Shown: in pieces, positions 34,650 to 46,941 of the stretch | Position numbering within the stretch: the stretch's first letter is position 1 | How the letters are laid out: each line of letters starts with the position of its first letter | Source: Colias croceus | Taxonomy: Eukaryota > Arthropoda > Insecta > Lepidoptera > Pieridae | Length of the DNA stretch: 64,000 nucleotides | Reading direction: 5' to 3' | NCBI RefSeq assembly: GCF_905220415.1 | Contig: NC_059552.1 | Location: 3,301,001 to 3,365,000, forward strand | The notes under the pieces: model-generated | What the model saw: the letters and a program-made list of their open reading frames with translations, nothing else | Told to the model about the DNA's origin: nothing | Databases searched by the model: none | Program-made: the position numbers and the translations under genes

Positions 34650-34651
34650 TA

Positions 34652-36328
34652 TAGTATATTATAAATATTATAATATCATAGTAGAGCAAAGTGCCGTTTA
34701 TTAAAACATTTACATTACTATTAATGTGGTAGAATAATAATTTGAAGTATTGTGCGATGTAAAATTTAATGTTTTGTAGGTACTTGCCAATTTTTGGATA
34801 TAAGCTTTTACAGGCAAACCACAATATGGTTTGATTCAAAGAATCAGCGTGTACATTATTTACATTTATTTACATCAGATATATCCTTTTATAACATTTA
34901 AATCAAGCGACACTGGTTACGTCAATATTAAATTATCACTTTTTCCAGAAAGTTCACTTACTTCCTACAATCTAAATTAAATTACTAAACGTTCATATTA
35001 CAAATGAAATAGAAATAAAACCCATTTGTTTGGATGCATACACATTATAAACGCTCTTAGACTTAATTACGCACTCACATTTCGTGAAATACATTCACGT
35101 AAGTATATTAGTGGTTCTACTCTAGAAATGTAACCGCAGATTTTAATTTCGTCTCATGTGCTTAATTTAAGCCTCACTACAAAGCACCTACGACTCCAAA
35201 ATAATGGGTTTATTGTACTAATTGTGTTAACGCGTAGATTCCTTGAGGTCGGGGTGGCGGAAAAATGTTATTATGATAATGCTTTAATGTTTAACGTTTA
35301 TTTCATAATATAATTAATTATTGGCACTATACTAATATACCTACCTACTTTACCACATATTATATTAATATTAGTGCACTATTTTGACACTACCAAAATC
35401 TAGCCTAGATAACTCTACATACTAAGAACTTGATTTATTTCATTGTTGCGCTACCAATAAGATTTATTATCGTATTTATACTTAGTAACAATTCAGAACG
35501 TTAAAATTGGAACGTTTTCCTTCAGTATTTGTTACCATATGAAAGTACGTGCTATTCGCTCTTTTCTTATGATATTGTGACTGAAGTCAGAGTCACTAAG
35601 TACTATTAATAATGCAGGCGTTGTCGCGTCGGTTCTCTCTATAATATGCAAAAACTCATTAAATTCTTACTGTTCAAACTTGTAAGTTATGCGCTTCAGG
35701 TAACTGCTACAGGTACTTTAAATATTGTTTTTATTGCTATTTTAAAGAGAGAGAATGGTTAAAAAATGAGCATTTTTTGAAGCTACTAATTTTACAAAAA
35801 ATAGATAATGCATATTATAATAAGTAATCATTCCATAAATTGGCTTCTATAAACGAATTATAATATGTTGTGTTTTGTTTTGAATATAATAAAAAAATAA
35901 AAAGTTCTTGATTGGAATATATTTTTTTAGTCTCCGATTGATGGGAATTTAAATACTTTAACCACACCCCGGACACTCCATACAAAATTATCGTTTTGAC
36001 AGTCACACTGTAGAGACTGCAAATATGTGTGTTAACGCTTTATGGTTGGCACATTTGTGACTAGCGTAAAAAAAAATTCGCGTTTTTCTGATGAAATACA
36101 TCCGTAAACAGCACAATATCTTACCATTTTCTACGAAAAACGATAATCACAAATCCAAAATAAGTAATAAAATTACTTTAAGTCAATTTGATTAATGTTG
36201 TCAATCTTCGTTGCGTATCGTCCCTGTAGAAAAATATGGACCATTTTATGTCTGATCGTGCGGGGTGAGGTAAGTGTTTAATTTTGGCGGGAGGCGGAGA
36301 GTGTCCGTTCTGTAGCGTTTAGCTACTA
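34652..36328. other. AT-rich spacer
   Basis: No gene or element end recognised. ORFs at 34561-34839 and 35815-36006 (-) are not supported; the first overlaps the MITE. Confidence 0.5.
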
Positions 36329-37609
36329 CGTGGGCCACACTGAAAGTTTTGCGTAACTAATAAATAAAACAATTTATTTGTCTAATATTATATTTACTAT
36401 TTTTTTAAGTATTCTCCGTTACAATTAAAAAACATTTTCATCCGTTCAAACCATTTCTGGAAACATGAGAACCAGGTCCGAGGGTATGTTTTCTGCGTGC
36501 TGTTTGAAAGCAACCACGGCCTCTTCTGGCTACGTAAATGTCGAACCACTCATTGAATCATAGATTTTTGGGAAAAGGAAGAAATCGCAAGGTGCTAGGT
36601 TAGGACTGCGTGCGGCATGAGTCACGTGCTCTAAGTTTTCAGAAGCCAAAAATGACTTTGTTTTGTTCGCGGTGTGCGCCGAAGCACTGTCATGGTGCAA
36701 CAAGATGCAACTTCTAGGTCGCTTTTCTCTTATTTTTTCTAAGACATTGGGCAAATAAATAGTGATTTACCACTCGGCATTAACAGTCTTTTGTTACTCA
36801 AGTGGGATAGTGCAGACAGGATTCGTTTTAGAAAAATAATGCAATCATTTGTTTTCCGACCCTTCTCGCCTGCCTCAATTTGGTTGGTTTGCTGTCACTT
36901 TCAAACACCCACAAAGAATTTTGGTGTTTTCTTTCTGAAATATAACCAAATATTCATATTTCATATCCTGTCATGATATTATACACGGCATTAGAATGTC
37001 CGTAATTGTACTTTAATAGCATTTCTTAACACCATTCTACTCGATGTCGTTTTTGTAATGGAGTGAGTTTGGGAGCAATCCAACGGCAACCAAGCTTCCT
37101 AACTTTGAAATGTTCATGTAAAATTTTCTGAATTTGGCTCATACTAATCCCAAAATGTCCTCGAATCTCCTAATAAGTGATATGGCAATTTTCTTAAATT
37201 AGTTATCTGACGGTAGCCATATTTTCCTCCGTGATCGCAGTTGAGGGTCGACCTTCACGAATGTCATCATAGAGAGAAACACGATCGCGATGAAATTCAG
37301 CATATCAATGCCTTACAGTGCTCAAATGAGGTGCTTCCCTCCCAAAAGTATTTTGAAGGCCAGCAGTGCAAGCTTTCGGAGAAAGCGAACTTTTAAAATC
37401 ATCAAAAATCATCGCCCTAAAATTGTTTCGTGTTAGTTCCGTTTTTGCTACGGACATCGAACTTCAACTTGAGATAAAAAAAAATTGATAAGCGCTACCC
37501 GCCAAATTTTTTTTTCCTCAACTAATGAGACTTCATGTGTTAAAAAAATATAACATTCGAAATTCAAACATTTATGGATGGCCAGAAACGCAAAACTTTT
37601 AGTGTGCAC
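36329..37609 (-). mobile_element. mariner transposon, decayed, ~1.28 kb
   Basis: Inverted ends CACACTGAAAGTTTTGCGT (36336-36354) and the complement of CACACTAAAAGTTTTGCGT (37588-37606) match at 18 of 19 bases. TA dinucleotides at 36327-36328 and 37610-37611 fit mariner target choice, though the left end has a few extra bases before the TIR. Length and a transposase reading frame on the minus strand agree with a full-length but inactive mariner. Confidence 0.85.
36450..37457 (-). pseudogene. mariner transposase, D,D34D, multiply broken
   Basis: The coding trace starts at an ATG near 37457 (MSVAKTEL). A long open piece at 36530-36754 contains LLHHDSASAHTA and PNLAPCDFFLFPK. The aspartates of HHD (about 36690) and PCD (about 36585) are separated by exactly 34 residues, the mariner D,D34D signature. 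The N-terminal half, with a GRPSTAI motif and a helix-turn-helix region including MSQIQKILHEHFKVRKL, has several in-frame stops and a frame shift. It cannot encode an active transposase. Confidence 0.85.
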
Positions 37610-38214
37610 TAGGTATTATGTATTCTGTGCTTTAACTTAAAATAAAGACGTTTTCCAAAGTTTCAGCCCTCGTCAAGATTGCTATATTAAAATTAATTAG
37701 AAATTTCGATGCAATTTGAAAAATTCAATTAGTATTAATAGCCTCAACTTTTACATAGTTTTGGAAAACAAATATTTGAATGAAGCGAAGATAAATAGAG
37801 TTACGTTAATGCGATTGTAAATTAAAATAATTAAAAAAAATTCAAAAGGGCTGAATTTGATTAAAAGTAGATTAACATTAAAAAGTTAAAATGAACAAAA
37901 TCACGTCTATTATCATATTGATAAGTAGGATAATGTTTATATTATTTTCTTGATAGACTCTTAATTTACGTGGCCTATAGAGCCTTCCATTAAATCTTAG
38001 ATAAATGAAAATGTGTTTGTTACATTTGAAAATATTTAACCTCCTTTTTTCTTCGGAGAACTAGAGATGTTTTGTAGATAAATAATTCAGATATTATCGA
38101 ATCTCATGATTTAAAAAAAATTAACATTGCGTTAAATTAAAAACTTCTTGAAAATACTAATCCAGCATTCGTTGCGTTATAATAGTCAATTATAACACGC
38201 TGTTATAACAATTA
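37610..38214. other. AT-rich spacer
   Basis: Nothing recognised. Confidence 0.5.
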
Positions 38215-38445
38215 TCTATATATATAAAACTCAAAGGTGACTGATATAGTGATCTATCAACGCACAGCCCAAACCACTGGACGTATCGAGCTGAAATTTG
38301 GCATGCAGGTAGATGTCATAACGTAGGCGTCCCCTAAGAAAGGATTTTAGAAAATTCATCCCCTAAAGGGGTAGAATAGGGGATGAAAACTTATACCATG
38401 AAAATTTATCTTTTCCACGCAAGCGAAGCTGCGGGTAACAGCTAG
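38215..38445 (+). mobile_element. Helitron-like element, family E
   Basis: Starts TCTATATATATAAAACTCAA AGGTGACTGA and ends CGCAAGCGAAGCTGCGGGTA ACAGCTAG, flanked by A and T. The interior (CAACGCACAGCCCAAACCAC, GAGCTGAAATTTGGCATGCA, CCCCTAAAGGGGTAGAATAG) belongs to a different family from A-D, but the termini follow the same rule. Confidence 0.7.
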
Positions 38446-39149
38446 TAACAGTTATAATACCAGCCCTCGGTACATTAATGCAAATGAATATCAAAATTCT
38501 TCTTAGAATATCTCATTCAAAGCCTAGAGAAATAATTGGCGATTATGCCAATTTCATTTGAAATGACTTCAAAGTCCAATGATTCTTTAACCTAAATGAA
38601 TACAGCAATTGTGAGCTTGAAGAGATTAAAGGTATGATAAAATACGATCAAATAAATATAAATACGTGTATCGTTTATCTTTTGAAGTGGGTGCAATATG
38701 ATTAGGGAAATTAAGGTACTTGTGGAGAAAATTTCACAAGTTCAAAGGATCGTACTTTTAAAAATAATTTTTACGTTTTTAAATTGAATATTATTAGCAA
38801 GAAACATTTGTATTTGCCATTTAAAAAACAAGCTTATACAATAGGTATTGTTACTGATTCTGTTTGATACAAAATAATAACTGTTTATAAAATAATACAA
38901 GCTTTTCAATTAAATAGTTGACAATATTGAATGTATCTATTTATCTCTTAGATAACAGTATAAAAATGTTGTCGTGTATGTTAATTTTAGGTAAGAAGAG
39001 AGAAGGAACTTACTCATAAGACTCTATGAATATTATGTTGAATGTTGTTTAATGCTCAATATTAGGCTCTGATAAAGACGACAAATAGCATATTATTTGT
39101 AAAGAATCCTTTTTAAATCCAACCCATCTCAATCTTGCATTATGACACC
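38446..39149. other. AT-rich spacer
   Basis: Nothing recognised. Confidence 0.5.
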
Positions 39150-39560
39150 ACCAATACTCAATTTGAAAGGGAATACCGAAGTCGGGTGGCATTTTGCAAA
39201 ATCCAATTTAAAAGGCAAGGTTTCATAGGAAAAATTGCTCGGATTTCTCGTTCAAAACAATCGATCTTGACCGTTTTTCCTGCTTTTACAAAGCCCGAGG
39301 CTGCGGTATTGTAACGATGTTTTCGTGGACCGTAATAAAACGTTTCGCATGTCGTCCACAGAGGGGCCGCGTGCGGACGGCGTGAGCCAAATTGATGGTC
39401 CACTCTATCGACAATGAAATGGTCCTTCAAAATGTACGAGCCCTGGTCACTAAGTGAAATTCACGTTTGATTAACTTTTCTACGACGTATGCTGGAGGAA
39501 CGCGATGGTACGTGGCTAGTGAACTAAACGCTCAGTGTCCTGTGCGGACAAAGAGAGCGA
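39150..39560. promoter_or_regulatory. GC-richer, apparently single-copy island; possible conserved non-coding DNA
   Basis: This stretch has higher GC than its surroundings and none of the repeat motifs seen elsewhere. It includes GTCGTCCACAGAGGGGCCGC and CGTAATAAAACG, an Abd-B/posterior-Hox-like TTTTATTACG. A 90-codon minus-strand ORF (39158-39430) has no domain I know. Regulatory function is only an inference from composition. Confidence 0.25.
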
Positions 39561-39903
39561 TGACGGAAGTAACTTTTGATTAATATCATAGAGTTTCTGT
39601 GATCTGTGATTAAAATGTATTTTTTACAATGAGAAATCGAGTTCTATCTACAGAATCATAGTTAAATTATCTTTTAATTCCTAGTTAATTAATTGTCATC
39701 CATAAATTATTCTTTTTCGGAAAATAAATATAGCAGATAACAATTTGTCATTTTAGCGAATCCAGTATTAAATAATGCAATAAATATAAGCCTACACGTA
39801 TACTCAATTAAAGCGAAACAGCTTAAGCAAGCTGCGGCACAGGTGCCAACTCCGACAACGGTTTTGTACATCTATCGTTATTACGCAGTAAAATGAATAT
39901 ATA

Positions 39904-40100
39904 TCTATACTAATATTATAAAGCTGAAGAGTTTGTTTGTTTGTTTCAACGCGCTAATGGTCAGGCACTACTGGTCCGATTTGAAAAATTATTTCGGTGT
40001 TAGATAGCCCATTTATCGAGGAAGGCTATAGGCTATAATTATATCATAAAGCTAAAACCAACGTCGGAGCCACGCGGGTGAAACCGCGAAGCGCAGCTAG
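39904..40100 (+). mobile_element. Helitron-like element, family A (near-complete)
   Basis: TCTATACTAATATTATAAAG CTGAAGAGTTTG ... ACGCGGGTGAAACCGCGAAG CGCAGCTAG, flanked by A and T. One of the best preserved family A copies in the window: 5' TC, body, 3' hairpin and CTAG are all present. Confidence 0.8.
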
Positions 40101-40895
40101 TTATATATAATATGTAATGTAATTCACCAGTCGTATCTGTATACAAATCGAGTTAAAATCAGAAAGGGATTGACAATAGAAACGGTTAGATTTATTATCA
40201 AGACGCTTGAATAGTTTCTGTCCTCAGGCCGACCCTATCTCGGAAATTATGTGCCGATCCCCACAATAAACTTCAGTTTAGTCCAGAACTTGGTCATTTA
40301 TATCACTGTGAAATTTGTTAATCATCGCTATGTAAGCTAATATTATCTACTGTGCTAATATACTAATACCTACACTATTAAATATCACTTTTTATATTTA
40401 TGTTTTTTTTCAAAATAAAATGATTTGTAGAAATGAAACTTATTGGAGAATTTCATTGTGTCGAAGGCATAATATCTTTGTTACCATCATTGTAAAATAC
40501 GGAAGTATTATGACATAACATGAACAAAGCAGTATTCGCCAAAATGACTATCAAGACAATATATCTAAATTGAATACAATATCAATAGAAATGCTTATAT
40601 ACACAAAACATAGGTAGTTGGTAAACAAATTGAGGACTTGATATAACCGAATAATATTGAATCAGCTATAGATGTATTGATTCTCAAACATTCTCTTTGT
40701 TGATGATATTGTGAAATACTGTTGTCTGTTAATTTCAATTGGATTCTAGGAACCTATAATATGTATAACGAGATCCAATGTTATACACATACGAATTATA
40801 TATATTTACTATGTCATAATATTAAAGATACGTATATTATTGCATATTATCTGGTGCAGCTGCTTTTATAGCGTGAAATGTAATCTGATAGAGTT
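40101..40895. other. AT-rich spacer
   Basis: Nothing recognised. Confidence 0.5.
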
Positions 40896-41095
40896 ACTAC
40901 CTTACCGAACGCGGTTTCGTCCGCTTTGTAGAAAACTTGACAAATTACATACTCAAAAACTCTATCTATTAAAAAAAAAAACATCAATATCCGTTGCGTA
41001 GTTTTAAAGATCCTTAGATCTTGCTTACATATATAGAAACGGACAGACAGCGACAGCGACTTTGTTTTATACTATGTAGTGATGTATATGACTTA
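40896..41095 (-). mobile_element. Helitron-like family F remnant
   Basis: CGAACGCGGTTTCGTCCGCT at one side and TCCGTTGCGTAGTTTTAAAG, CGACTTTGTTTTATACTATG TAG at the other match the degenerate copy at 53743-53990. The CTAG terminus is not preserved. Assigned by similarity between the two copies and remembered lepidopteran repeats. Confidence 0.5.
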
Positions 41096-41679
41096 TAATA
41101 AAAAAAGACTTCGAAAATTATATGCGGAAGTTAACGCAGGTGTTCGTATTCCAAAAATTTAATAAAAACAGTATTGTTTAAGCTCTTTCGTGTCAACGCA
41201 CTTGATTATACATGTTATAATCTATAAAAGCTACGATACAATAGGGCCGTCACGTTCGTAACCCTTACTAAAGTACCCTAACTCGACAGGTGTATTGCAT
41301 TAACCTTATCCCAACAATATTAAAGGTCGTTAACCCTACGGGACAAAAAACATCCAGAAACAATGGCTATGATTCGTTTGCAAACCGTTTTCCGTTTTAG
41401 AGATCAGTATAAACAATTTATTTGTAAGGTATAATATTATTAACTAGGATGAGATTGTAGCTTGATTTCGAAAGAAACTGATTATGTGAATTTTATACTT
41501 CTACCTTAAAATGTAGGAACTGAGACTGTTGGTCATGCCTATTTTATTAAAATAAACTTTTATTTTTCCTTATTTAAACTGCTTAATAATAATATATCCT
41601 CCATCAATACAGAAAATTCGTCAGTTATTTTGCTTTTTAAATACGTACACTCTTTAGTCTTTACATACAGAACCCACAC

Positions 41680-41960
41680 AGAGCGGGCGGGTACGTTTTT
41701 TATCAACATTCATAGCCCAGTGACCGTAATAACCGGCTTAATGCGTGATAATGACTTATCCGTCACAAATTATCCGGGCGCCCGGTCATTCCGGATTAAG
41801 GCTCACGAAGCGCTGACCGCTAATCAGTAAGCGTGCGTGATGTTCACAAATCATAATCAAGCCTTGAGTAATGGCGGTGTGACTGCTGTAATTATGTTTC
41901 GTTGAGGGAATTAGGCAATTAGCATGTGAAATTATTCTAGAAGGCTCGGAGATGCAAAGT
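41680..41960. promoter_or_regulatory. GC-richer single-copy island rich in homeodomain-type sites
   Basis: Contains ACCGGCTTAATGCGTGATAA, AAATTATCCGGGCGCCCGGT, TTCCGGATTAAGG (a Bicoid/Otx-type GGATTA) and CTAATCAG. The sequence resembles nothing else in the window. A developmental enhancer or conserved element is possible but unproven. The 66-codon ORF at 41630-41830 overlaps it. Confidence 0.25.
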
Positions 41961-44670
41961 TAAAAGACATTTAAATATGTAAGTGACATGTGCAGTGCGA
42001 TGCTTAACGACCACGACATGTTTTAATATCAAACTAATTGGGAATTGAAACTATTTCGTCAAGATCAGTCCCATACAATTTTATTAAGAGTTGTTCAGCT
42101 GTGTGCGAATACTGCTACCTGTTCACAAATATTTATGTTCGTATTTATCATTTACGAAAAATCGTAAATATAGGCTTTTGCTCTGCATACTACATACGTG
42201 TTTAACGTCTGTCTTACCCGACACGCTATATTACAAAAAAGAACACATTTTTACGTATCATCGTAATATTTATTTACTGGCATGCAAACATAAAATAAAG
42301 TAACAGAACATGAAGGCTTATTAAAATACTATCAAATACATACAAACACATAATTCAACGCAATAATTTCCCTATACATTCCCAATTACCGAACTAGAAA
42401 TGCAATATGAAACAAAAATTCCAAGAAAGTTCACTTGCAAAGCTTCAAACTTTTCTTAAATAAAATGCTAGCACGTAGCCAAACTGAATGCAGTAATGGT
42501 CTACGTGACGCGGTATCACTGCTTTTAGCGGGTACATCGCAACTCGTAAACTTCTGCTTGCATTTATCATGTTTATGATGCCCTGGTAATAGCTTATTTT
42601 GTTTGTTCTAGCTGGTTATATGCACGTGAGGTCAGTTTTATCTGAGCAAGGATGGAAGGATTCTTTTTCCGTTTGTTTGTAAGAAACATTTCTGTTTTTG
42701 TAGGTAGCCACGTGTCGCTTGTTATGCAGAAATTGTAAGAATATCAACGGTGAATGTAGAGTCTAATATATTTTAATAACTTCTTTATTTATAAAAATAA
42801 TCATATTATGTTTTGTATTAGATATCCTAATGGCAAGTACGTCTCTCAAAATAAAATAAATAAATATTAACTCATGTTACAAACATACCAATATAATTAT
42901 GGGTGAGAAATGTACATATTGTAATACGTAGAAACGTATTAGATCTACAGAAACAGTATTATAATGTGAAATGCATCGAATCGAATTATATCTTCAGAAA
43001 CAGTTATGTGGACAAAATATATTATTGGTTCTATTTCTTCCATCGAATTTCTATCCCTATATAATATCTTCTGTAAACATACATATATATTTCCACTGTT
43101 TTATAAACAATGTGAATGCCAGTAAACATATTGAATCATCAGGATCATATCTGTGATGTGGAGTGATGGATGTAATTCCCACAAAGGGTGGGTTTTGATT
43201 GATTGGCCCCTATGGGCGTTAATTTAATTAAATTCAGATTCATTTAGACATGAATAATATAGAAACATAATTTGATATAGTGTGTAATATATGATAACAA
43301 ATTGATGATCAAAGTATCAATTAACTTTACATCATTTTGATAAGGTATTTAGTTAAACTCGAGAAATGGTAAAAAAAAGTTGTCCTTAAACATCATTAAG
43401 TATAAAAACTTCGAGACACTTCCACGAAATAAAAGTTCGATGCAAAGAAAATTCGCCGAACCATACGTATTCAAAGTTTTCGTATCTAGTTATACCTCAC
43501 ACTGTCTACAAAGTATTATTAAATTCATTATTCCACACACGCTTCCGAGATCCCACGTCGCTCTCTTAACAACCCTCTATGATAATATTGTGTGGATTTT
43601 ATATCCCTTGCGCACGACCCTTTATTTAGGTGAGATTTTTTACATGTACTTACGATATCTCATTATTTTTGATTATAGTTTTTGTGTTATATTACATATT
43701 AAGGTATAGCGAATTTATATGATTATTATTATATTTATATTATAATTAATCTAACGTTTGAATTAGTTTGCTTTGCTATGAAATGTAACTTGATCATCTA
43801 GTAGCTTATGACTAATTATTACGGTGAGGATATCAACTGTCGTCATATCAAATTGCTATATTAGTTTGGCTCTTATTTTTTCTTTATCTGTGGGAAATCT
43901 CTGTGTACTGACTACTTATATTATTATCACGCATTATATTCGAAGTTCGCTGGATTTATGCTTTATTTTCTATGATTTACATAATATATAGGTTAAAATA
44001 AAACTGTTTGTAAATTAAACAGAGAGCAAATTTAAAATGATTATATCTTAAAGATCTTAATCAAGGTCGACATAAGATTCCATGTTTCCAAATTGCCCAC
44101 ATGACGTATTGAAATACACAGTACAGGACGGAACATTCGGATTTTAAAACGACAATTATTATCAATTCGTATTCCACGAGTCGACATAACATTATCAACT
44201 TCCATTCTTATTATTTAGAGAGCATTGTAAGCGAATACAACAATAACAATAAAGATGGATATAAACGAATATTATAGCGTTCAAATGCGGTGTTTTATTT
44301 GGTTGTCTGTCGAACAATGTTTTGGACATCATCCAATAACACTCTGAGTATATTAAGATCCGTTTCAATGTTTGACTCGATATTAACGACACAATTAACT
44401 GACAATATTCCGAGGCTTTATATAAGGGTATTGTATTTTTTTTCTGAATAGAACGTTTTTATCTAATTATTTAGGTATCATTACAAAAGGTCTGAAGGCT
44501 TTTGCTAATGTTGATCTGTTATATAGGCTTTTCCATTTCATAATACTCATTAATCTTTGCAAATATTGGTTCTGGCTCAATACTAAAAATAAAATGTAGA
44601 ATTTGTTTCGCAGCTTCACAATTTAATACTTATTGACGTTTGTACTTTCATACTTTATCACATATCATTT
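41961..44670. other. Spacer, nothing recognised
   Basis: Several small ORFs (largest 109 codons at 43380-43709) have no recognised motif. A moderately GC-richer patch lies at 42465-42660. No element ends were detected. Confidence 0.45.
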
Positions 44671-44673
44671 TTA

Positions 44674-44848
44674 GGGCCGATTTTTCAATCCTTGGTTAAA
44701 ATTTATCCGTCCAATAAACTATTACACGAACATTTAAAAATGTCACCTGTAAACTGTCAAATACGGACAATTAGAAAACATTTTTGAAATGGTATTTTAA
44801 TACGTTATTCGATGAATAAGTTTTAAACAAGGATTGAAAAATCAGCCC
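44674..44848. mobile_element. Harbinger-like MITE, 175 bp
   Basis: Inverted ends GGGCCGATTTTTCAATCCTT and the complement of GGGCTGATTTTTCAATCCTT are flanked by TTA (44671-44673 and 44849-44851). TIR similarity extends over about 28 bp. No ORF. It shares the GGG start and 3-bp TWA duplication with the MITEs at 6541 and 7950 but not their interior. Confidence 0.8.
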
Positions 44849-44851
44849 TTA

Positions 44852-45599
44852 AACAGATAATCATAACAAAACACATTCAGAAGTTGTGAAACTGACTATT
44901 CTGTCCGTGTCCTTTGAGACTGAGTCTAATATCTCAATGATTATTCCTCATCAGAGATCGAGCCACACTGTTAAAACTTTTGACCCTGATCACATGAATA
45001 AAGGCGTTTATTCTACCCATTCAAAGTCTGTATTTTATAAAAGTTTCATCTCATAAACTTCCCACGTGAAAATATTCTCTTCATGTAATTCGGAGCTATA
45101 GTTTTTTCGTATCTTTATTATCCCCTTTAATCAAATAGCCTTTGATCAATTAATACGTTATCATGATTGGCATTTCAAGAAAGGTGAAAGGGTTCATTCA
45201 ATTTTGCTATTAATAATGTGAAATGATGAAATATATTGGATATTCTAAGCAATAATTAAGTATAAATAATATTGTTGGGTTATTTGTAAAACTGTGTCAT
45301 TTTATTAGTAAAAGGTATAAGAATTGAAATTAATTAGTTTTTACAGCATTAAAATGCTATAAAAAATAATAAAAAATTGAAAAATCTTGATCCCGAAGCT
45401 GCATTAGAACCTGCGTCTCTCTGTCTTTTGGTCCCGGACCCCGGGAATCGAAACAGTGTATCTATTATCGGAAATAATATTTTATTTACTATAATAATTT
45501 GCTCTGCGTCACAATTTGTCGTAACGAAATAACATTGAGTCGCAGAAAAACAGAACGATGTAGAGGGATGTAATAAAATTATCCATACCCTTGTTACAA
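44852..45599. other. Spacer; possible SINE-like trace at 45385-45450
   Basis: On the minus strand CGGGGTCCGGGACCAAAAGA ... CGCAGGTTCTAATGCAGC has a loose B-box resemblance, too weak to call. Nothing else. Confidence 0.4.
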
Positions 45600-45900
45600 A
45601 CACATAAGTTGGCGGTTAAGCAACTTTCAATTCGATTAGTTTCTTTCGCGCTCACTCGTAATGGCTTTGTCAAATAGAACGCGTTCCGCTGAAATTACGA
45701 TAATATAGCGCCGCGATGTATTGTACCACGCCCTATCGGATTGGTTAAGCCCGGCATTCACTACACGCACCGCGAGCCGAGCCCCGAGCCGTACCAATCC
45801 GTGGACTAATCCATCATCGCCCACACACTACACGAGCGCCGAGTTGCAGTCCAGTCGACTGTGAACTTTGGTGAGCCTTGCACGTCTCATCTATCCTACC
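45600..45900 (+). promoter_or_regulatory. CpG-rich island 1; possible promoter/first exon or TE interior
   Basis: CpG-rich sequence (CACCGCGAGCCGAGCCCCGA, GAGCGCCGAGTTGCAG) stands out from AT-rich flanks. GCAGTCCAGTCGACTGTGAA followed by CTTTG/GTGAGC could be an initiator and splice donor. However, ATGGCTTTGTCAAATAGAAC at 45660 is the terminus of the MITE at 46757, and GAGCCG motifs recur in island 2, so a transposon origin is equally plausible. Confidence 0.25.
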
Positions 45901-46274
45901 ACGAAAAAAAGCTCTCTGGCTCTAGTAGTCGGTGCATAGCTTTTAACGCAGAAAAAAAAGCGCGTGTGGCAAAGGAATAGCTGAAACAACGAAAAAAAAA
46001 AAAGAACGAACGAACTAGAACTGCACATTTGATTAACTTTTTTCAATTAAAATAATATACATATTATTTATAATAATAATGACCGATACGAGTAATTTTT
46101 ATATTTTATTTTACTAATAAACCATTCTTAACATAATAAACATTTTCTGATTTAAAGAACTGAACCTTTTTTCTTTTTAAATACTTACTAGAGACGTTAC
46201 TCTATAAATCGAAATCTGTTATCTAGAATCCACCATAAATAAATAAATGCGTTGTGATTTATGAATTCTTTTAA

Positions 46275-46500
46275 TCCATACTAATATTATAAATGCGAAA
46301 GTAACCTTGTTACTCACGCCTTAACTACTGAAGCAATTTGCATGAAATTTGGTAAAGAGATATTTTGATACCCGAGAAAGGACATAGGCTACTTTTTATC
46401 TCAGGAAATAGGATAGGTTTTATCCCGGCAATCCCACGGGAACGGGAACTATGCGGGTTTTTCTTTGACTGCGCGGTCGAAGCTGCGGGTGGAAAGCTAG
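46275..46500 (+). mobile_element. Helitron-like element, family B
   Basis: TCCATACTAATATTATAAAT GCGAAAGTAAC ... GCGGTCGAAGCTGCGGGTGG AAAGCTAG, flanked A/T. It separates the two CpG-rich islands. Confidence 0.8.
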
Positions 46501-46519
46501 TTATTTATAAAATTAATTA

Positions 46520-46740
46520 TGTATATATGGCGAATGACTGACAAGTTCACCGACAAATCCGCGCGCGCACACACACGTACGGATTTGTCCGGCGCGGCTC
46601 GGGTGCAGCGCGGCGCTCGCGTCTCCAGACGGCGAGCCCGCGCCGAGCCGCGAGCCGCGCACAACTACACATACACACGCAGATTGGTCCGCGGACTTGT
46701 AGCCAGCTACAAATCCAGCGGATGGGTGCGCCTGTGAATG
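46520..46740. other. CpG-rich island 2
   Basis: Very GC-rich (CGGCGCGGCTCGGGTGCAGC, GAGCCCGCGCCGAGCCGCGA). It contains inverted repeats GACAAATCCG/CGGATTTGTC (46551-46580) and CCGCGGACTTGTAGC with a partner at its right edge. The 72-codon arginine-rich ORF is a by-product of composition. Similar to island 1; probably element-derived, function unknown. Confidence 0.35.
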
Positions 46741-46756
46741 GTACCCATTAGATAGA

Positions 46757-46941
46757 ATGGCTTTGTCAAATAGAATGTGTACTTAGCGCGCATCAGAGTG
46801 TCATCGCTCTTTCTTTTACCGCGTAGTACAACACAATTCAACTTCAAAGCGCGGCGTGATGTTATGCATGATTTCTTTACTCCGAAAAAAAAAATGGTTA
46901 ACGCTTTCGCGTGAAGAACTCGTTCTATCTGACAAAGCCAT
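46757..46941. mobile_element. Small inverted-repeat element (ATGGCTTTGTCA ends)
   Basis: ATGGCTTTGTCAAATAGAA at 46757-46775 is inverted at 46923-46941 (17 of 19 matches). A third copy of the same terminus lies at 45660. No convincing target duplication, so superfamily is open. Confidence 0.6.

Noticed and set aside
43380..43709. 109-codon ORF
   Set aside because: No recognised family, no splice or promoter context; likely chance.
45385..45450. Possible tRNA or SINE
   Set aside because: Only a loose B-box resemblance on the minus strand; no A box or cloverleaf.
46519..46737. Arginine-rich 72-codon ORF
   Set aside because: A by-product of the CpG-rich island; no conserved motif.
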